Below, piece after piece: positions 16,085 through 25,292 of a DNA stretch of 64,000 nucleotides (position 1 is the stretch's first letter; each line of letters starts with the position of its first letter). This DNA is from Flammeovirga sp. SJP92 (GTDB lineage Bacteria > Bacteroidota > Bacteroidia > Cytophagales > Flammeovirgaceae). Below the pieces are notes generated by a model, which did no database searches, had not been told where the DNA came from, and saw only the letters and a list, made by a program, of their open reading frames with translations. The stretch is from contig NZ_LQAQ01000093.1 of the NCBI RefSeq assembly GCF_001583495.1, positions 310,001 to 374,000 of the forward strand. Reading direction: 5' to 3'. The position numbers were made by a program, and so were the translations under genes.

Positions 16085-18223
16085 GTGGCTAAGAAGATCC
16101 ATCTTTCGCACCAAAGGAACATCGGTATCATGGCTCACATTGATGCTGGTAAAACTACGACTACAGAGCGTATCCTTTATTACACAGGTAAATCTCACAA
16201 AATTGGTGAGGTACACGACGGAGCTGCTACTATGGACTGGATGGAGCAAGAGCAAGAGCGTGGTATCACTATTACGTCTGCTGCTACAACCACTACATGG
16301 AACTACCCTACTGAGCAGGGTAAGGCTACTCCAGCTTCAGAAGAGTACAAAGTAAACATCATTGACACTCCTGGTCACGTTGACTTCACAGTAGAAGTAG
16401 CGCGTTCACTTCGTGTTCTTGATGGTGCTGTAGCACTTTTCTGTGCAGTATCTGGTGTAGAACCTCAATCTGAAACTGTATGGCGTCAAGCTGATGACTA
16501 CAAGGTACCTCGTATCTGTTTCATCAACAAAATGGACCGTGCTGGTGCAGATTTCTTGAAAGCAGTGAAAACAATTGAAGAGAAATTGGGTGCAACTCCA
16601 GTTCCTTTACAATTACCAATCGGTGCTGAAGAAGGTTTCAGAGGTGTTGTTGACTTGATTACAAACGAAGCTATCGTTTGGAATGAGGCTGACCAAGGAT
16701 TTACTTACGAAGTAATCGACATCCCTGCTGACATGGTAGACGAAGTTGCTGAGTGGAGAGAAAACCTTATCGAGGCGGTTTCTACTCACAATGAGGAGTT
16801 GATGGAGAAATTCTTCGAAGACCCAGATTCAATTACTGCTGATGAAGTTCGTGCTGCAGTTCGTAAGGCTGTTATGAACATGGAATTCTCTCCAGTAATG
16901 TGTGGTTCTGCATTCAAAAACAAAGGTGTTCAAGCACTTCTTGACGCTGTTTGTTCTTACTTACCATCTCCACTTGACTTACCTGACACAGTAGGTACTA
17001 ACCCTGAAACAGGTGAAGAGGAGACTCGTAAGGCAGATGCTTCAGATAAATTCTCAGCGTTAGCATTTAAGATCGCTACTGACCCATTCGTAGGTCGTTT
17101 ATGTTTCTTAAGAGCTTACTCTGGTACATTAGAAGCTGGTTCGTATGTATTGAACATGCGTACTGGTAAAAAAGAGCGTATCTCTCGTTTGATGCAAATG
17201 CACTCGAACAAGCAGAATCCAATTCCTTTTGTTGAGGCAGGTGATATCTGTGCGGGTGTAGGTTTCAAAGACATCAAAACTGGTGATACTCTTGTTGAGC
17301 TTGGTGCTCCAATCGTATTAGAAGAGATGGTATTCCCTGAGCCGGTAATCGGTATTGCTATTGAGCCTAAAACAAAAGGTGACGTAGATAAATTAGGTAT
17401 GGCTATCGCTAAACTAGTAGAAGAGGATCCAACGCTTACAGTTGAAACTGACCACGAAACTGGTCAAACTATCTTAAGAGGTATGGGTGAGCTTCACTTA
17501 GAAATCATCATTGACCGTCTTAAGAGAGAATTCAACGTTGAAATCAACGAAGGTGCTCCTCAAGTTGCTTACCGTGAGGCTATCAAAGGTTCTACTGAAC
17601 ACAGAGAGACTTACAAGAAGCAAACAGGTGGTAAAGGTAAATTCGCCGATATCCAATTCGAACTTAGCCCAGCTGAGCCAGATGAGGACGGTGTTGTTAA
17701 GCCAGGTCTTCAGTTTGTTGACGAAATCAAAGGTGGTGTAATTCCAAAAGAATTTATCCCAGCTGTACAAAAAGGTTTCGAAGCAGCTATGGGCAGCGGT
17801 GCTTTAGCAGGTTACCCAATCGACGCAATGCGCGTTCGTTTATTCTACGGTTCTTACCATGATGTCGATTCAGATGCTTTATCATTCGAATTAGCAGCTA
17901 AATTAGGTTTCAAAGCGGCAGCAAAATCTTGTCAGCCAATCATCCTTGAGCCTATCATGGACGTTTCTGTAGTTACTCCAGACGAATACACCGGTGCGGT
18001 AATCGGTGATATCAACAAGCGTCGTGGTCTTCCGAAAGGACAAGAGATCTCAAACGGTGCAGTTGTAATCAAAGCTGATGTACCTTTATCAGAATTGTTC
18101 GGTTACGTAACTGACCTTCGTACTATTACTTCAGGTCGTGCATCGGCTTCATTAACTTTCTCTGAGTACAAAGAAGTACCAAGAAACGTTGCTGAAGACG
18201 TAATTGCTGAAGCTAAGAAGTAA
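16085..18223 (+). CDS. fusA: translation elongation factor G
   Basis: 712 residues from a GTG start placed six bases after rpsG. G domain motifs: AHIDAGKTT (P loop), RGITI (switch 1), DTPGHVDF (switch 2), NKMD. A G' insertion, domain II and the C-terminal domains III-V with the ribosome-reaching loop region ([16 protein letters not shown]) follow. It drives translocation with GTP. Being in the str operon marks it as the canonical EF-G rather than a paralogue. Codon use is strongly biased to third-position C/T typical of highly expressed genes. Confidence 0.99.
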   Translation: MAKKIHLSHQRNIGIMAHIDAGKTTTTERILYYTGKSHKIGEVHDGAATMDWMEQEQERGITITSAATTTTWNYPTEQGKATPASEEYKVNIIDTPGHVDFTVEVARSLRVLDGAVALFCAVSGVEPQSETVWRQADDYKVPRICFINKMDRAGADFLKAVKTIEEKLGATPVPLQLPIGAEEGFRGVVDLITNEAIVWNEADQGFTYEVIDIPADMVDEVAEWRENLIEAVSTHNEELMEKFFEDPDSITADEVRAAVRKAVMNMEFSPVMCGSAFKNKGVQALLDAVCSYLPSPLDLPDTVGTNPETGEEETRKADASDKFSALAFKIATDPFVGRLCFLRAYSGTLEAGSYVLNMRTGKKERISRLMQMHSNKQNPIPFVEAGDICAGVGFKDIKTGDTLVELGAPIVLEEMVFPEPVIGIAIEPKTKGDVDKLGMAIAKLVEEDPTLTVETDHETGQTILRGMGELHLEIIIDRLKREFNVEINEGAPQVAYREAIKGSTEHRETYKKQTGGKGKFADIQFELSPAEPDEDGVVKPGLQFVDEIKGGVIPKEFIPAVQKGFEAAMGSGALAGYPIDAMRVRLFYGSYHDVDSDALSFELAAKLGFKAAAKSCQPIILEPIMDVSVVTPDEYTGAVIGDINKRRGLPKGQEISNGAVVIKADVPLSELFGYVTDLRTITSGRASASLTFSEYKEVPRNVAEDVIAEAKK

Positions 18224-18240
18224 TTATAAATTGTCAATAA

Positions 18241-18283
18241 TCATAAACTTCTGAATCTACAACGGTAGATTCAGAGTTTATGA
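18241..18283 (+). promoter_or_regulatory. long hairpin between fusA and rpsJ
   Basis: A 19-bp stem with a single bulged T: the left arm 18241-18260 pairs with 18265-18283 around an AACG tetraloop. No T-run follows, so it is not a standard terminator. It may stabilise, process or attenuate the fusA-rpsJ transcript; the two genes are 104 bases apart. Confidence 0.6.
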
Positions 18284-18327
18284 AATATATAATCCGCTAG
18301 TGGACGGCTAGCATCATAACAAAAGAT

Positions 18328-18633
18328 ATGACACAAAAAATCAGAATCAAGCTTAAGTCATACGATCACAACTTAGTAGACAAGTCTGCTGGTAAAATCG
18401 TTGAGGCTGTAAAGAAAACAGACGCTGTAGTTGCAGGTCCTGTACCTCTTCCAACAAAGAAAGAAAAATTCACTGTTCTTCGTTCACCACACGTTAACAA
18501 GAAATCACGTGAGCAATTCCAACTTTGTACTTACAAGCGTTTGATCGACATCTTCTCGTCTTCTCCAAAGACAGTTGATGCTTTGATGAAGCTTGACCTA
18601 CCTTCAGGTGTTGACGTAGAGATCAAAGTCTAA
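18328..18633 (+). CDS. rpsJ: 30S ribosomal protein S10
   Basis: 101 residues, full length. Typical start [19 protein letters not shown], followed by [30 protein letters not shown] and the end [14 protein letters not shown]10 belongs to the 30S head and also to the NusB antitermination complex. It follows fusA as is common in this phylum, but rplC and the rest of the S10 operon do not follow; a terminator does. Confidence 0.99.
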   Translation: MTQKIRIKLKSYDHNLVDKSAGKIVEAVKKTDAVVAGPVPLPTKKEKFTVLRSPHVNKKSREQFQLCTYKRLIDIFSSSPKTVDALMKLDLPSGVDVEIKV

Positions 18634-18656
18634 GTTCAATAACTGATAATACAAAT

Positions 18657-18695
18657 AACCCCCATGCACTTTTTGTACATGGGGGTTGTTTTTTT
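18657..18695 (+). terminator. strong terminator of the str operon
   Basis: A perfect 10-bp GC-rich stem, AACCCCCATG (18657-18666) with CATGGGGGTT (18678-18687), followed by G and seven T. It closes the ribosomal operon right after rpsJ. Confidence 0.95.
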
Positions 18696-18709
18696 AAGAA
18701 GATATAAAG

Positions 18710-19672
18710 CTATTTTTTTTGCTGTAAAATAATCTTTTCTTCATTCAATATATATTCTAATGAAGATTGTGAACAAACCTCCATCAATGCATTTTCAATA
18801 CCGTTATTTTCAAACTTCCCTGTAAAAAACAAGTCTAAAGCATGTAGTTTATGCTCAATAATTACCCCAAAGTGCTTTTCTATATCATCAATTACCATTA
18901 AAATAGGTGCTTCATAATAGGCAAAGTTTCCATCTACCCATTTTGTATGTGATAAATCTCTTTGCACTGGATTTGAAAATTGTGCATCAAATGATTCCAA
19001 TATCTCGCCACTTTTCAAACTCAATGATTTTTTAGCCACACTGTGTTCCTCAATGTATGAGATTGATGATTCCCCAAGGTTAGTCAGCTGAAAAATATGT
19101 TGATCATCTCTTAAATCAAACTTACTTCCATCATTAGCAAAAACAATTGACCTATTTGTTTTTACTTCAAAATTATGATCATCATCGCCATCGTCATGTA
19201 CATCAAACTGAGCATGCCCGTCCAGATAGATTTGTCCATCAAAACCCGTTTTTAGAAATTCAATTGAAGATCCCTTTTTCAGCATTGCTTTTGAACCGTC
19301 CGGGAAAGTATATTCCATCATACCATCTCTGGCTGTGACACGTTCGATATCATTGGTAAAAAACCACAATGCGTATAACCCTACGAAAACGCCAATGACA
19401 GCGGCTATTCTTGTAATCGTTTTTGAGCTCAATAACTTTTCAAACACATTAGGATTTCGTTCTACCTGAAAAGTATTTTGATGAATATCTTTTTGAATTT
19501 TGTTCCATGCATCGTCATGAGAGGTTTTAGATTTTGGTAGAGAGAGATTACTGGTATGGTCTGAAATTTTTTTCAACAGCTTTTCCTCTTCATCTTCTGA
19601 AGAAGAGATTGGTGTTATTTTACCATCTTTGAATGCTTCGTTGCCTTTGCTTATGAAATCATCTTCTGACAT
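18710..19672 (-). CDS. FecR-family membrane protein
   Basis: 320 residues from the MSEDD start; four residues upstream are optional. Residues 1-80 are cytoplasmic and charged. One membrane helix at about 88-106 (TRIAAVIGVFVGLYALWFF) is followed by a periplasmic FecR beta domain (EYTFPDGSKAMLKKGSSIEF). The C-terminal part (ILMVIDDIEKHFGVIIEH to the end) is the STN-like DUF4974 module. FecR proteins relay signals from TonB receptors to ECF sigma factors. Here neither a sigma factor nor a SusC-like receptor is adjacent, so it is an orphan or its partner lies elsewhere. Confidence 0.85.
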   Translation of the reverse strand: MSEDDFISKGNEAFKDGKITPISSSEDEEEKLLKKISDHTSNLSLPKSKTSHDDAWNKIQKDIHQNTFQVERNPNVFEKLLSSKTITRIAAVIGVFVGLYALWFFTNDIERVTARDGMMEYTFPDGSKAMLKKGSSIEFLKTGFDGQIYLDGHAQFDVHDDGDDDHNFEVKTNRSIVFANDGSKFDLRDDQHIFQLTNLGESSISYIEEHSVAKKSLSLKSGEILESFDAQFSNPVQRDLSHTKWVDGNFAYYEAPILMVIDDIEKHFGVIIEHKLHALDLFFTGKFENNGIENALMEVCSQSSLEYILNEEKIILQQKK

Positions 19673-20025
19673 AATAAAAATCAAGAGTATTTAAAATCGT
19701 AGTTAATTTATCGTTAACATCTATTTACTTATACAAGTATAAATAAAAATACCCTACCTTGATTCCTTACAATATTAATTAGTTGAAGTAAAATAGATTT
19801 TTTGGTATTCTTAAAAAGTAGAACTTGCAATTATATCGTGTATTTAATATTAAGCATATAGTTGTTGAGAGGATTATGATCAAAACAACAAATTGAAACT
19901 TCTATTTCAATTCATCAAAGAACTTTTACCCTAGTACTTATACACTTTAAAATTAATAATTGTAAATTGTAGAGTTGCATTTTTTAATGCAAATAGGTAT
20001 TAATACCAATAAAATATTTTTTTAT
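19673..20025. other. intergenic region between divergent genes
   Basis: 353 very AT-rich bases between the fecR-like gene and a two-helix membrane protein. I see no exact TAnnTTTG box, no strong hairpin and no repeat. Confidence 0.4.
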
Positions 20026-20478
20026 ATGAATGATGTATGGTTTCAACTAATTCATAATATTCAACAGTATCTTTGGTGGTGGATAGGTGGTCTTTCACTT
20101 TTTACCATTTTACTTTGGGTTTATATTTATTTCCCGTTTGAAAAGAAAAAACCAATCAGTGATGGTGAATTAGATGACTTATTTAAAGAACTAAAGCACT
20201 CCAAAGATAGTGTTCTGAATGTACTGGAAAATTATCAAGACATTTTAGATTCTAAAGAGAAAGAACTCAAAGATTATGATGCTAAAATTGAAGATAGAGA
20301 AAATCACCTTCTTCTCATTTCTGATTTGCCAGAAGAAATTGAACTCGAAATAAAACTAAAAGAAAGAAAGCATAACCAAAAAATGCTCCTTCTAGGATCA
20401 AGCATTGGAATTGTTCTTGGAGGTATAGGAGTATGGATTTTCCTTAATTGGGAACGTGTGTTTCAGTTTATATTATAA
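20026..20478 (+). CDS. two-helix membrane protein with coiled coil, unknown function
   Basis: 150 residues from the ATG at 20026; a TTG 51 bases earlier also opens the frame but adds a poor leader. One membrane helix lies at about 14-36 (LWWWIGGLSLFTILLWVYIYF) and a second at about 124-145 (LLLGSSIGIVLGGIGVWIFL). Between them is a charged segment of about 85 residues with a heptad pattern (VLENYQDILDSKEKELKDYDAKIEDRE), probably a cytoplasmic coiled coil. No family recognised. It precedes the trehalose enzyme by 121 bases. Confidence 0.6.
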   Translation: MNDVWFQLIHNIQQYLWWWIGGLSLFTILLWVYIYFPFEKKKPISDGELDDLFKELKHSKDSVLNVLENYQDILDSKEKELKDYDAKIEDRENHLLLISDLPEEIELEIKLKERKHNQKMLLLGSSIGIVLGGIGVWIFLNWERVFQFIL

Positions 20479-20599
20479 GAGCATTTCTGAAACCTATCTT
20501 TTATTTAAATTTTGGTTTCAAACATGCTCTAGAATACCTCAGTCTGTCTTATATTTTGACCGGGTATCTCATCACCAGATTATTTAACTAACAAATAAC

Positions 20600-22789
20600 A
20601 TGTCTAAAAAAACAATTATTGTCTCTAATCGTCTTCCCGTCACTGTAAATAAAAGTTCAGAGGACGGATCGCTTAGCTTTCACCCAAGTTCAGGAGGATT
20701 AGCAACAGGTTTAAGCACTACTTACAAGCAAGGGGGGAATTTATGGATCGGATGGCCTGGAACTTACGATCATGATGATCAGGAAAAAGTACACATTGAA
20801 AAAGAGCTTAAAAAAGACAATATGGCTCCAGTGTATTTAACCAAAGAAGATGTCAATAAGTTTTACGAAGGTTATAGCAACAAAACATTATGGCCTCTCT
20901 TCCATTATTTCACAGAATATGCCACTTATGAAAAAGAACTGTGGGATTCTTATATTCATGTGAATGAGCTTTTCTTAAAAGCCATCCTAGAACATGCTGA
21001 GCCTGAAGATACAATTTGGGTACATGATTACCAGCTATTATTATTACCTGGAATGCTTAGGGAAGCATTACCAAATGCTACTATCGGCTTTTTCCAACAT
21101 ATTCCATTTCCTTCTTATGAGATTTTCCGTTTGCTCCCTTGGAGAGAGGAAACTTTAGAAGGTGTATTGGGTGCTGACTTGATTGGCTTCCATACTTATG
21201 ACGATATGCGGCACTTTTTAAGTTCGGTGAACCGTTTATTAGGTTATGATAGTTCATTGGGACTTGTAAAAGTGAAAAACAGATTAGTTTCTGTAGATGC
21301 CTTTCCAATGGGTATTGATTATGACAAATTTGAAAAAGCAGCAGACTCTAGCAAGACTAAACAAAAAGTAATTGCTTATGGTGATCTGCTTAGTAAAAAT
21401 AAATCCATCCTTTCTATTGACAGATTGGACTATAGCAAAGGGATCAAGCACCGTTTATTAGGCTTTGATAAGTTCTTATCAAAGTATCCAGAATATCAAG
21501 GTGAGGTGTCTTTGATCTTATTAGTAGTCCCATCAAGAGACAAGGTAGACCAATATCAACACTTGAAAGAGGAAATTGATACTTTGGTTGGTAAAATTAA
21601 CGGTAAATACAGCCGTATGAATTGGTCGCCAATTCATTATTTCTACAGATCATTTAGTTTTGATGGACTGTCTGCTCTTTATAAAGCATCTGACGTTGGA
21701 CTTGTTACACCTTTGCGTGATGGTATGAACCTCGTGTGTAAAGAGTTTGTAGCGAGTAAAACAGATCAGCAAGGTGTTTTGATTCTTAGTGAAATGGCAG
21801 GTGCGGCCAAAGAGCTTTCAGAAGCAATATTGATCAACCCTAATGATGAAAACCAAATTGTAGAAGCTTTATACAAAGCTCTCACTATGCCTGAAGACGA
21901 ACAGCGCAGCAGGATGAAAGAGATGCAGAAAAAAGTGAGGCGCTACAATGTACACCGTTGGGTAGAGATCTTTATGAACCAACTCGATAATATTAAAGAA
22001 AAACAAATGGCGATGAACTCTCGCCTATTGCCTAAAAAATCTCAAGAAAGAATGCTTGAAAAATATGAAGCAGCGTCTAAACGTATCATATTCCTTGATT
22101 ATGATGGTACGTTGAAAGGATTTGCTGCAGACCCACAATCAGTATCTCCAGATCAGGAATTAAAAGAAATTATGGCGAGCTTAACTGCCGATCCAAAAAA
22201 CAGGGTAGTTATTATCAGTGGAAGAGATAAAGAAACACTGGAAAATTGGTTCGCAGATTTTAAAGTAGATATCATTGCAGAACATGGTATTTGGTTGAGA
22301 AGAGGTGATCAAGACTTTGAAATGATTGACAACCTTAACTCTGATTGGAAATCTAAAATCAGCAGAATGCTGGATCGTTATGTAGATAGAACGCCAGGTT
22401 CTTTTGTTGAAGAAAAAGCCTTCTCTATTGCTTGGCACTACCGTAAAGCAGATGCAGACTTTGGTGACCTGAGAGCAAATGAATTAGTTGGCAACTTAAA
22501 TTACTTGGTATCAAACATGAATCTTCAAGTAATGCACGGCAACAAAGTAGTTGAAGTGAAAAGTCAGGATGTCAATAAAGGAAAGGCTGCTGTCAAATTC
22601 CTTGCGGATGATAAATACGATTTCGTTTTTGCCGCAGGAGATGATGTAACAGATGAAGACACTTTCTTGGCAATGCCTAAAAAGTCTTATACCATCAAAG
22701 TAGGAATTGGAGCTTCTGCTGCTAGATACAATCTTAAGACGGTGGCTGATGTTAGACAATTGTTAACCACTTTTGGCAACATCAAATAA
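20600..22789 (+). CDS. otsAB: bifunctional trehalose-6-phosphate synthase/phosphatase
   Basis: 729 residues. The N-terminal GT20 synthase spans about 1-470: NRLPVTV start, GGLATGL, the WVHDYQLLLLPGMLR stretch, RLDYSKGIKHR and TPLRDGMNLVCKEFVA, which bind UDP-glucose and glucose-6-phosphate. The C-terminal HAD phosphatase spans about 495-729: nucleophile motif FLDYDGTL, VVIISGRDKETL, and the final GDDVTDEDTF. The single chain therefore makes trehalose from UDP-glucose, as in other Bacteroidota. Trehalose usually protects against osmotic and drying stress. Monocistronic with its own terminator. Confidence 0.97.
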   Translation: MSKKTIIVSNRLPVTVNKSSEDGSLSFHPSSGGLATGLSTTYKQGGNLWIGWPGTYDHDDQEKVHIEKELKKDNMAPVYLTKEDVNKFYEGYSNKTLWPLFHYFTEYATYEKELWDSYIHVNELFLKAILEHAEPEDTIWVHDYQLLLLPGMLREALPNATIGFFQHIPFPSYEIFRLLPWREETLEGVLGADLIGFHTYDDMRHFLSSVNRLLGYDSSLGLVKVKNRLVSVDAFPMGIDYDKFEKAADSSKTKQKVIAYGDLLSKNKSILSIDRLDYSKGIKHRLLGFDKFLSKYPEYQGEVSLILLVVPSRDKVDQYQHLKEEIDTLVGKINGKYSRMNWSPIHYFYRSFSFDGLSALYKASDVGLVTPLRDGMNLVCKEFVASKTDQQGVLILSEMAGAAKELSEAILINPNDENQIVEALYKALTMPEDEQRSRMKEMQKKVRRYNVHRWVEIFMNQLDNIKEKQMAMNSRLLPKKSQERMLEKYEAASKRIIFLDYDGTLKGFAADPQSVSPDQELKEIMASLTADPKNRVVIISGRDKETLENWFADFKVDIIAEHGIWLRRGDQDFEMIDNLNSDWKSKISRMLDRYVDRTPGSFVEEKAFSIAWHYRKADADFGDLRANELVGNLNYLVSNMNLQVMHGNKVVEVKSQDVNKGKAAVKFLADDKYDFVFAAGDDVTDEDTFLAMPKKSYTIKVGIGASAARYNLKTVADVRQLLTTFGNIK

Positions 22790-22811
22790 CAGGTACAAAA
22801 TACCATATAGA

Positions 22812-22848
22812 AAAGGCTAGCACACAACAGTGCTAGCCTTTATTTTTG
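22812..22848 (+). terminator. terminator of the trehalose gene
   Basis: A perfect 12-bp stem, AAAGGCTAGCAC (22812-22823) with GTGCTAGCCTTT (22830-22841), 6-base loop and ATTTTTG after it. Confidence 0.92.
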
Positions 22849-23214
22849 TACTTTCCCAAGAATCAAATCCTTCTATGGATGCGATTATGAGTTCCTAAAA
22901 AAAGGAAAAATACGTTAATAAAATACCATAAACATAACCTTAAACGAGTAAGCCCGTTAAGTCATTATGTAAGTAAATAATAAATGTCAGATGAATAGAA
23001 GAAGAAAGGAAAGAGGAGTTGTGTTTACTTGCTTTATTATACAGTCGATTAATTAATGTCAGAGGAATAGACTGAAAAGAGACTGTTTACAAATAGATAC
23101 GAAAAAATATTTTACTAAAAATTTCTATTAATCAAAAAAGTCGATAGTAATTGATAGTCGAATATTCAAAAATATAAGTTTAGCGAAATGAACAGATTGA
23201 AGAGGAGTTGAAGT
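22849..23214 (+). ncRNA. candidate small RNA region ending at an orphan terminator
   Basis: This stretch has no coding frame of note, starts after the trehalose terminator and ends at another strong plus-strand terminator (23215-23249) that has no gene to serve. It holds short repeated motifs: ATGTCAGAnGAATAG at about 22984 and 23056, and AGAGGAGTTG at about 23012 and 23201. An RNA made from an internal promoter is the simplest explanation, but I find no exact -7 box; TAAGTTTA near 23176 is one mismatch off. It could also be a decayed gene. Confidence 0.35.
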
Positions 23215-23249
23215 AACCCTTTACCTTATAGGTAAAGGGTTCTTTTTTT
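23215..23249 (+). terminator. strong plus-strand terminator without an upstream gene
   Basis: A perfect 11-bp stem, AACCCTTTACC (23215-23225) with GGTAAAGGGTT (23231-23241), 5-base loop and a run of seven T. On the minus strand no T-run follows, so it does not fit the leftward ferredoxin reductase gene. Confidence 0.9.
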
Positions 23250-23338
23250 CTTCAATCTTGATGACTCAAAGTAACGACTAAAATTTCAATATTCCAAGAT
23301 TCATTAACAAAAAAAGTAAATGAACATCAATATTGTTA

Positions 23339-24370
23339 TTAATCATAAGTGATTTTAACATTTCCACCCAATGGATGACTAATACATGTTAAGATATCAC
23401 CATTATCCATCTCCGATTGGGATAATACAGAAGTGTCTCCCATCTCAACTTTTCCTGAAGAACAATTGGCTCTGCAAGCTGTACAAACTCCATTCTGACA
23501 AGAATATGGCACATCTAGACCTTCTTCTAATGCTGCTTCTAAAATGGTTTGGTCTGGAGCTACAAAAACACTGTGCTCTTCTCCGTCTACTACCAATAAA
23601 ATATTTTCTGAGGAAACATTATCACTGTGATCACTTCCTGACACAGGTGTGAAACTTTCTTTAAAAATTTTTGATGAAGCCATTTTATTTCTTTTCAAAG
23701 CATTGCTGACTGCATCCATCATTCCGTCAGGTCCACATAAATAATGCTCTGAATGGTCAAGTGACAATCTATTCATGATATTAATTGCTACCACATCATC
23801 GATTCTTCCAGAAAATCCTCCCCACTGAGCTGAAGGTCTCGACATCACATGTACCACCTCCAATCTATCTTCAAATTTTTCTTTCAATTCCTCCAGCGAC
23901 TTTTTGAAAATCACTGACTCCTCATTTCTATTTCCAAATACTAAAGTTACTTTTGATTTAGGCTCAAAAAACAGACAGCTTTTCAACATTGAAAATAAAG
24001 GAGTAATACCAGAACCGGCACCCCATAGTACAACGTGTCTCTCTGTATCTTTATCCGGCTCGTAAACAAATTGTCCCATAGGTTCCACCACTTCCAACAT
24101 ATCACCTGCTTTCACATTGTCATTTAGATGATTGGATACTTTTCCGTCTGGAATTCTTTTGACAGTGATGTCGATTGTAGCATCAAGGTGAGGTGCTGAT
24201 GACATAGAATAAGACCTTCTTAGCTTTTGGCCTCCTACTTCTGCAATTATGGTTAGGAATTGTCCTGCCTGATATTGGACTTTCTTAAAAAGTGGTTGCT
24301 TTAGCTTTATAGTGACTGTATCAGAAGTTTCATGAACTACTTCTTTTACTTTGAGTGTAATTTGATTCAT
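23339..24370 (-). CDS. ferredoxin-NADP reductase-type flavoprotein with 2Fe-2S domain
   Basis: 343 residues. The FAD-binding barrel has RRSYSMSSAP (about 51-60). The NAD(P)-binding domain has GAGSGITPLFSML and YLCGPDGMMD (about 215-224). A C-terminal plant-type ferredoxin domain (about 258-343) carries CQNGVCTACRANC and a later Cys in ILTCISHP, giving the four cluster ligands. This order matches oxygenase reductases such as PaaE. No phenylacetate or other oxygenase genes are near, so it may serve a general reductase or hydroxylase role. Single gene. Confidence 0.9.
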   Translation of the reverse strand: MNQITLKVKEVVHETSDTVTIKLKQPLFKKVQYQAGQFLTIIAEVGGQKLRRSYSMSSAPHLDATIDITVKRIPDGKVSNHLNDNVKAGDMLEVVEPMGQFVYEPDKDTERHVVLWGAGSGITPLFSMLKSCLFFEPKSKVTLVFGNRNEESVIFKKSLEELKEKFEDRLEVVHVMSRPSAQWGGFSGRIDDVVAINIMNRLSLDHSEHYLCGPDGMMDAVSNALKRNKMASSKIFKESFTPVSGSDHSDNVSSENILLVVDGEEHSVFVAPDQTILEAALEEGLDVPYSCQNGVCTACRANCSSGKVEMGDTSVLSQSEMDNGDILTCISHPLGGNVKITYD

Positions 24371-24681
24371 TGTATAAATTTTTATCCTTTTCTACAATTA
24401 CAATAGTGCATTCAATTAAGTATTAAAACAGTGGCAATAAAGTATTAAAAGTCAATGCTAGACTCCAAATAGCAGATTAAAAGCATCCTATACTGCCCGT
24501 ATACTTAATTTAAAATATAATAATTATAAAAGTAAGGCATTTTTAAATTGTATTAAGAAGTTACTGTTTAAGTCTTCCTATTTTTCTATTAATTTTAAAT
24601 GTAACTACAAAGAGTGGGTAATTGTTACTACGCATTATCCACATCAACATAGAATTATCTACCACCTGATTTTCAACTTTG
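24371..24681. other. intergenic region between divergent genes
   Basis: 311 bases separating the ferredoxin reductase and the YceI-like gene. No exact promoter box, hairpin or repeat was found. Confidence 0.4.
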
Positions 24682-25290
24682 ATGCGACACTTACTTCATA
24701 CACTTATACTTTTCCTAATTTCATTTACTGCTTTTAGTCAAAAAGCAGATTATATTCCCACTGAATATATTTTAGAAGTGGTTCCGAATACAAGTATGCA
24801 CATAGACGGGAAAACTAATATCAATACTTTTGATTGTGTTTTTCAAAATGGTATTAAAAGTCAATTGACACTCACACAAAATATCTTCAATGAATTAACC
24901 GAAGTACAACATTCCGGTTTAGAGTTTTGTGTCACATGTTTTGACTGCGGTATTGCACTCATGAATAAGGAATTCACAGAATTATTGAATGCTGATGAGT
25001 ATCCAATTATTACTATGAAATTACTTTCAATGTACATTTATCAAGCTGAAGGCAAGACAATCAAGGGCAAAGGAAAAGTAAGTATGATCATCGCTGGTCA
25101 GGAAAGAATTGAGGACATCACTTATGAAGTTCCACATTTAGAAGGTAAAAACTTTCAAATCATAGGTGCTAAGCAAATCAACATTCTTGATTATGGCCTT
25201 ACTCCTCCCAAAAAAATGATGGGTATGGTAAAAGTGGACCCGCATATTGATGTGAATTTTAATTTCAAATTCATTATTGACGACCATTAA
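24682..25290 (+). CDS. YceI-like secreted protein
   Basis: 202 residues from the ATG; a TTG codon immediately before it is also in frame. A signal peptide (residues 1-19, ending FTAFSQ) precedes a lipocalin-like beta barrel. TKxNINTFDC, then GIALMNKEFTELLNADEYPIITMKL match the pattern of the YceI family, which binds isoprenoid-like or amphiphilic ligands in the periplasm. It differs from classical YceI by extra cysteines (FCVTCFDC). Its stop codon lies two bases from that of the convergent lipoprotein gene, with no terminator between. Confidence 0.75.
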   Translation: MRHLLHTLILFLISFTAFSQKADYIPTEYILEVVPNTSMHIDGKTNINTFDCVFQNGIKSQLTLTQNIFNELTEVQHSGLEFCVTCFDCGIALMNKEFTELLNADEYPIITMKLLSMYIYQAEGKTIKGKGKVSMIIAGQERIEDITYEVPHLEGKNFQIIGAKQINILDYGLTPPKKMMGMVKVDPHIDVNFNFKFIIDDH

Positions 25291-25292
25291 AT

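Noticed and set aside
22984-23070. Tiny frames MSDE-stop and MSEE-stop in a repeated motif.
   Set aside because: Four codons each with no ribosome-binding context; kept only as part of the small-RNA candidate.
23215-23249. Terminator of the leftward ferredoxin reductase gene.
   Set aside because: The T-run lies only on the plus strand; on the minus strand the hairpin is followed by ACTTCAACT.
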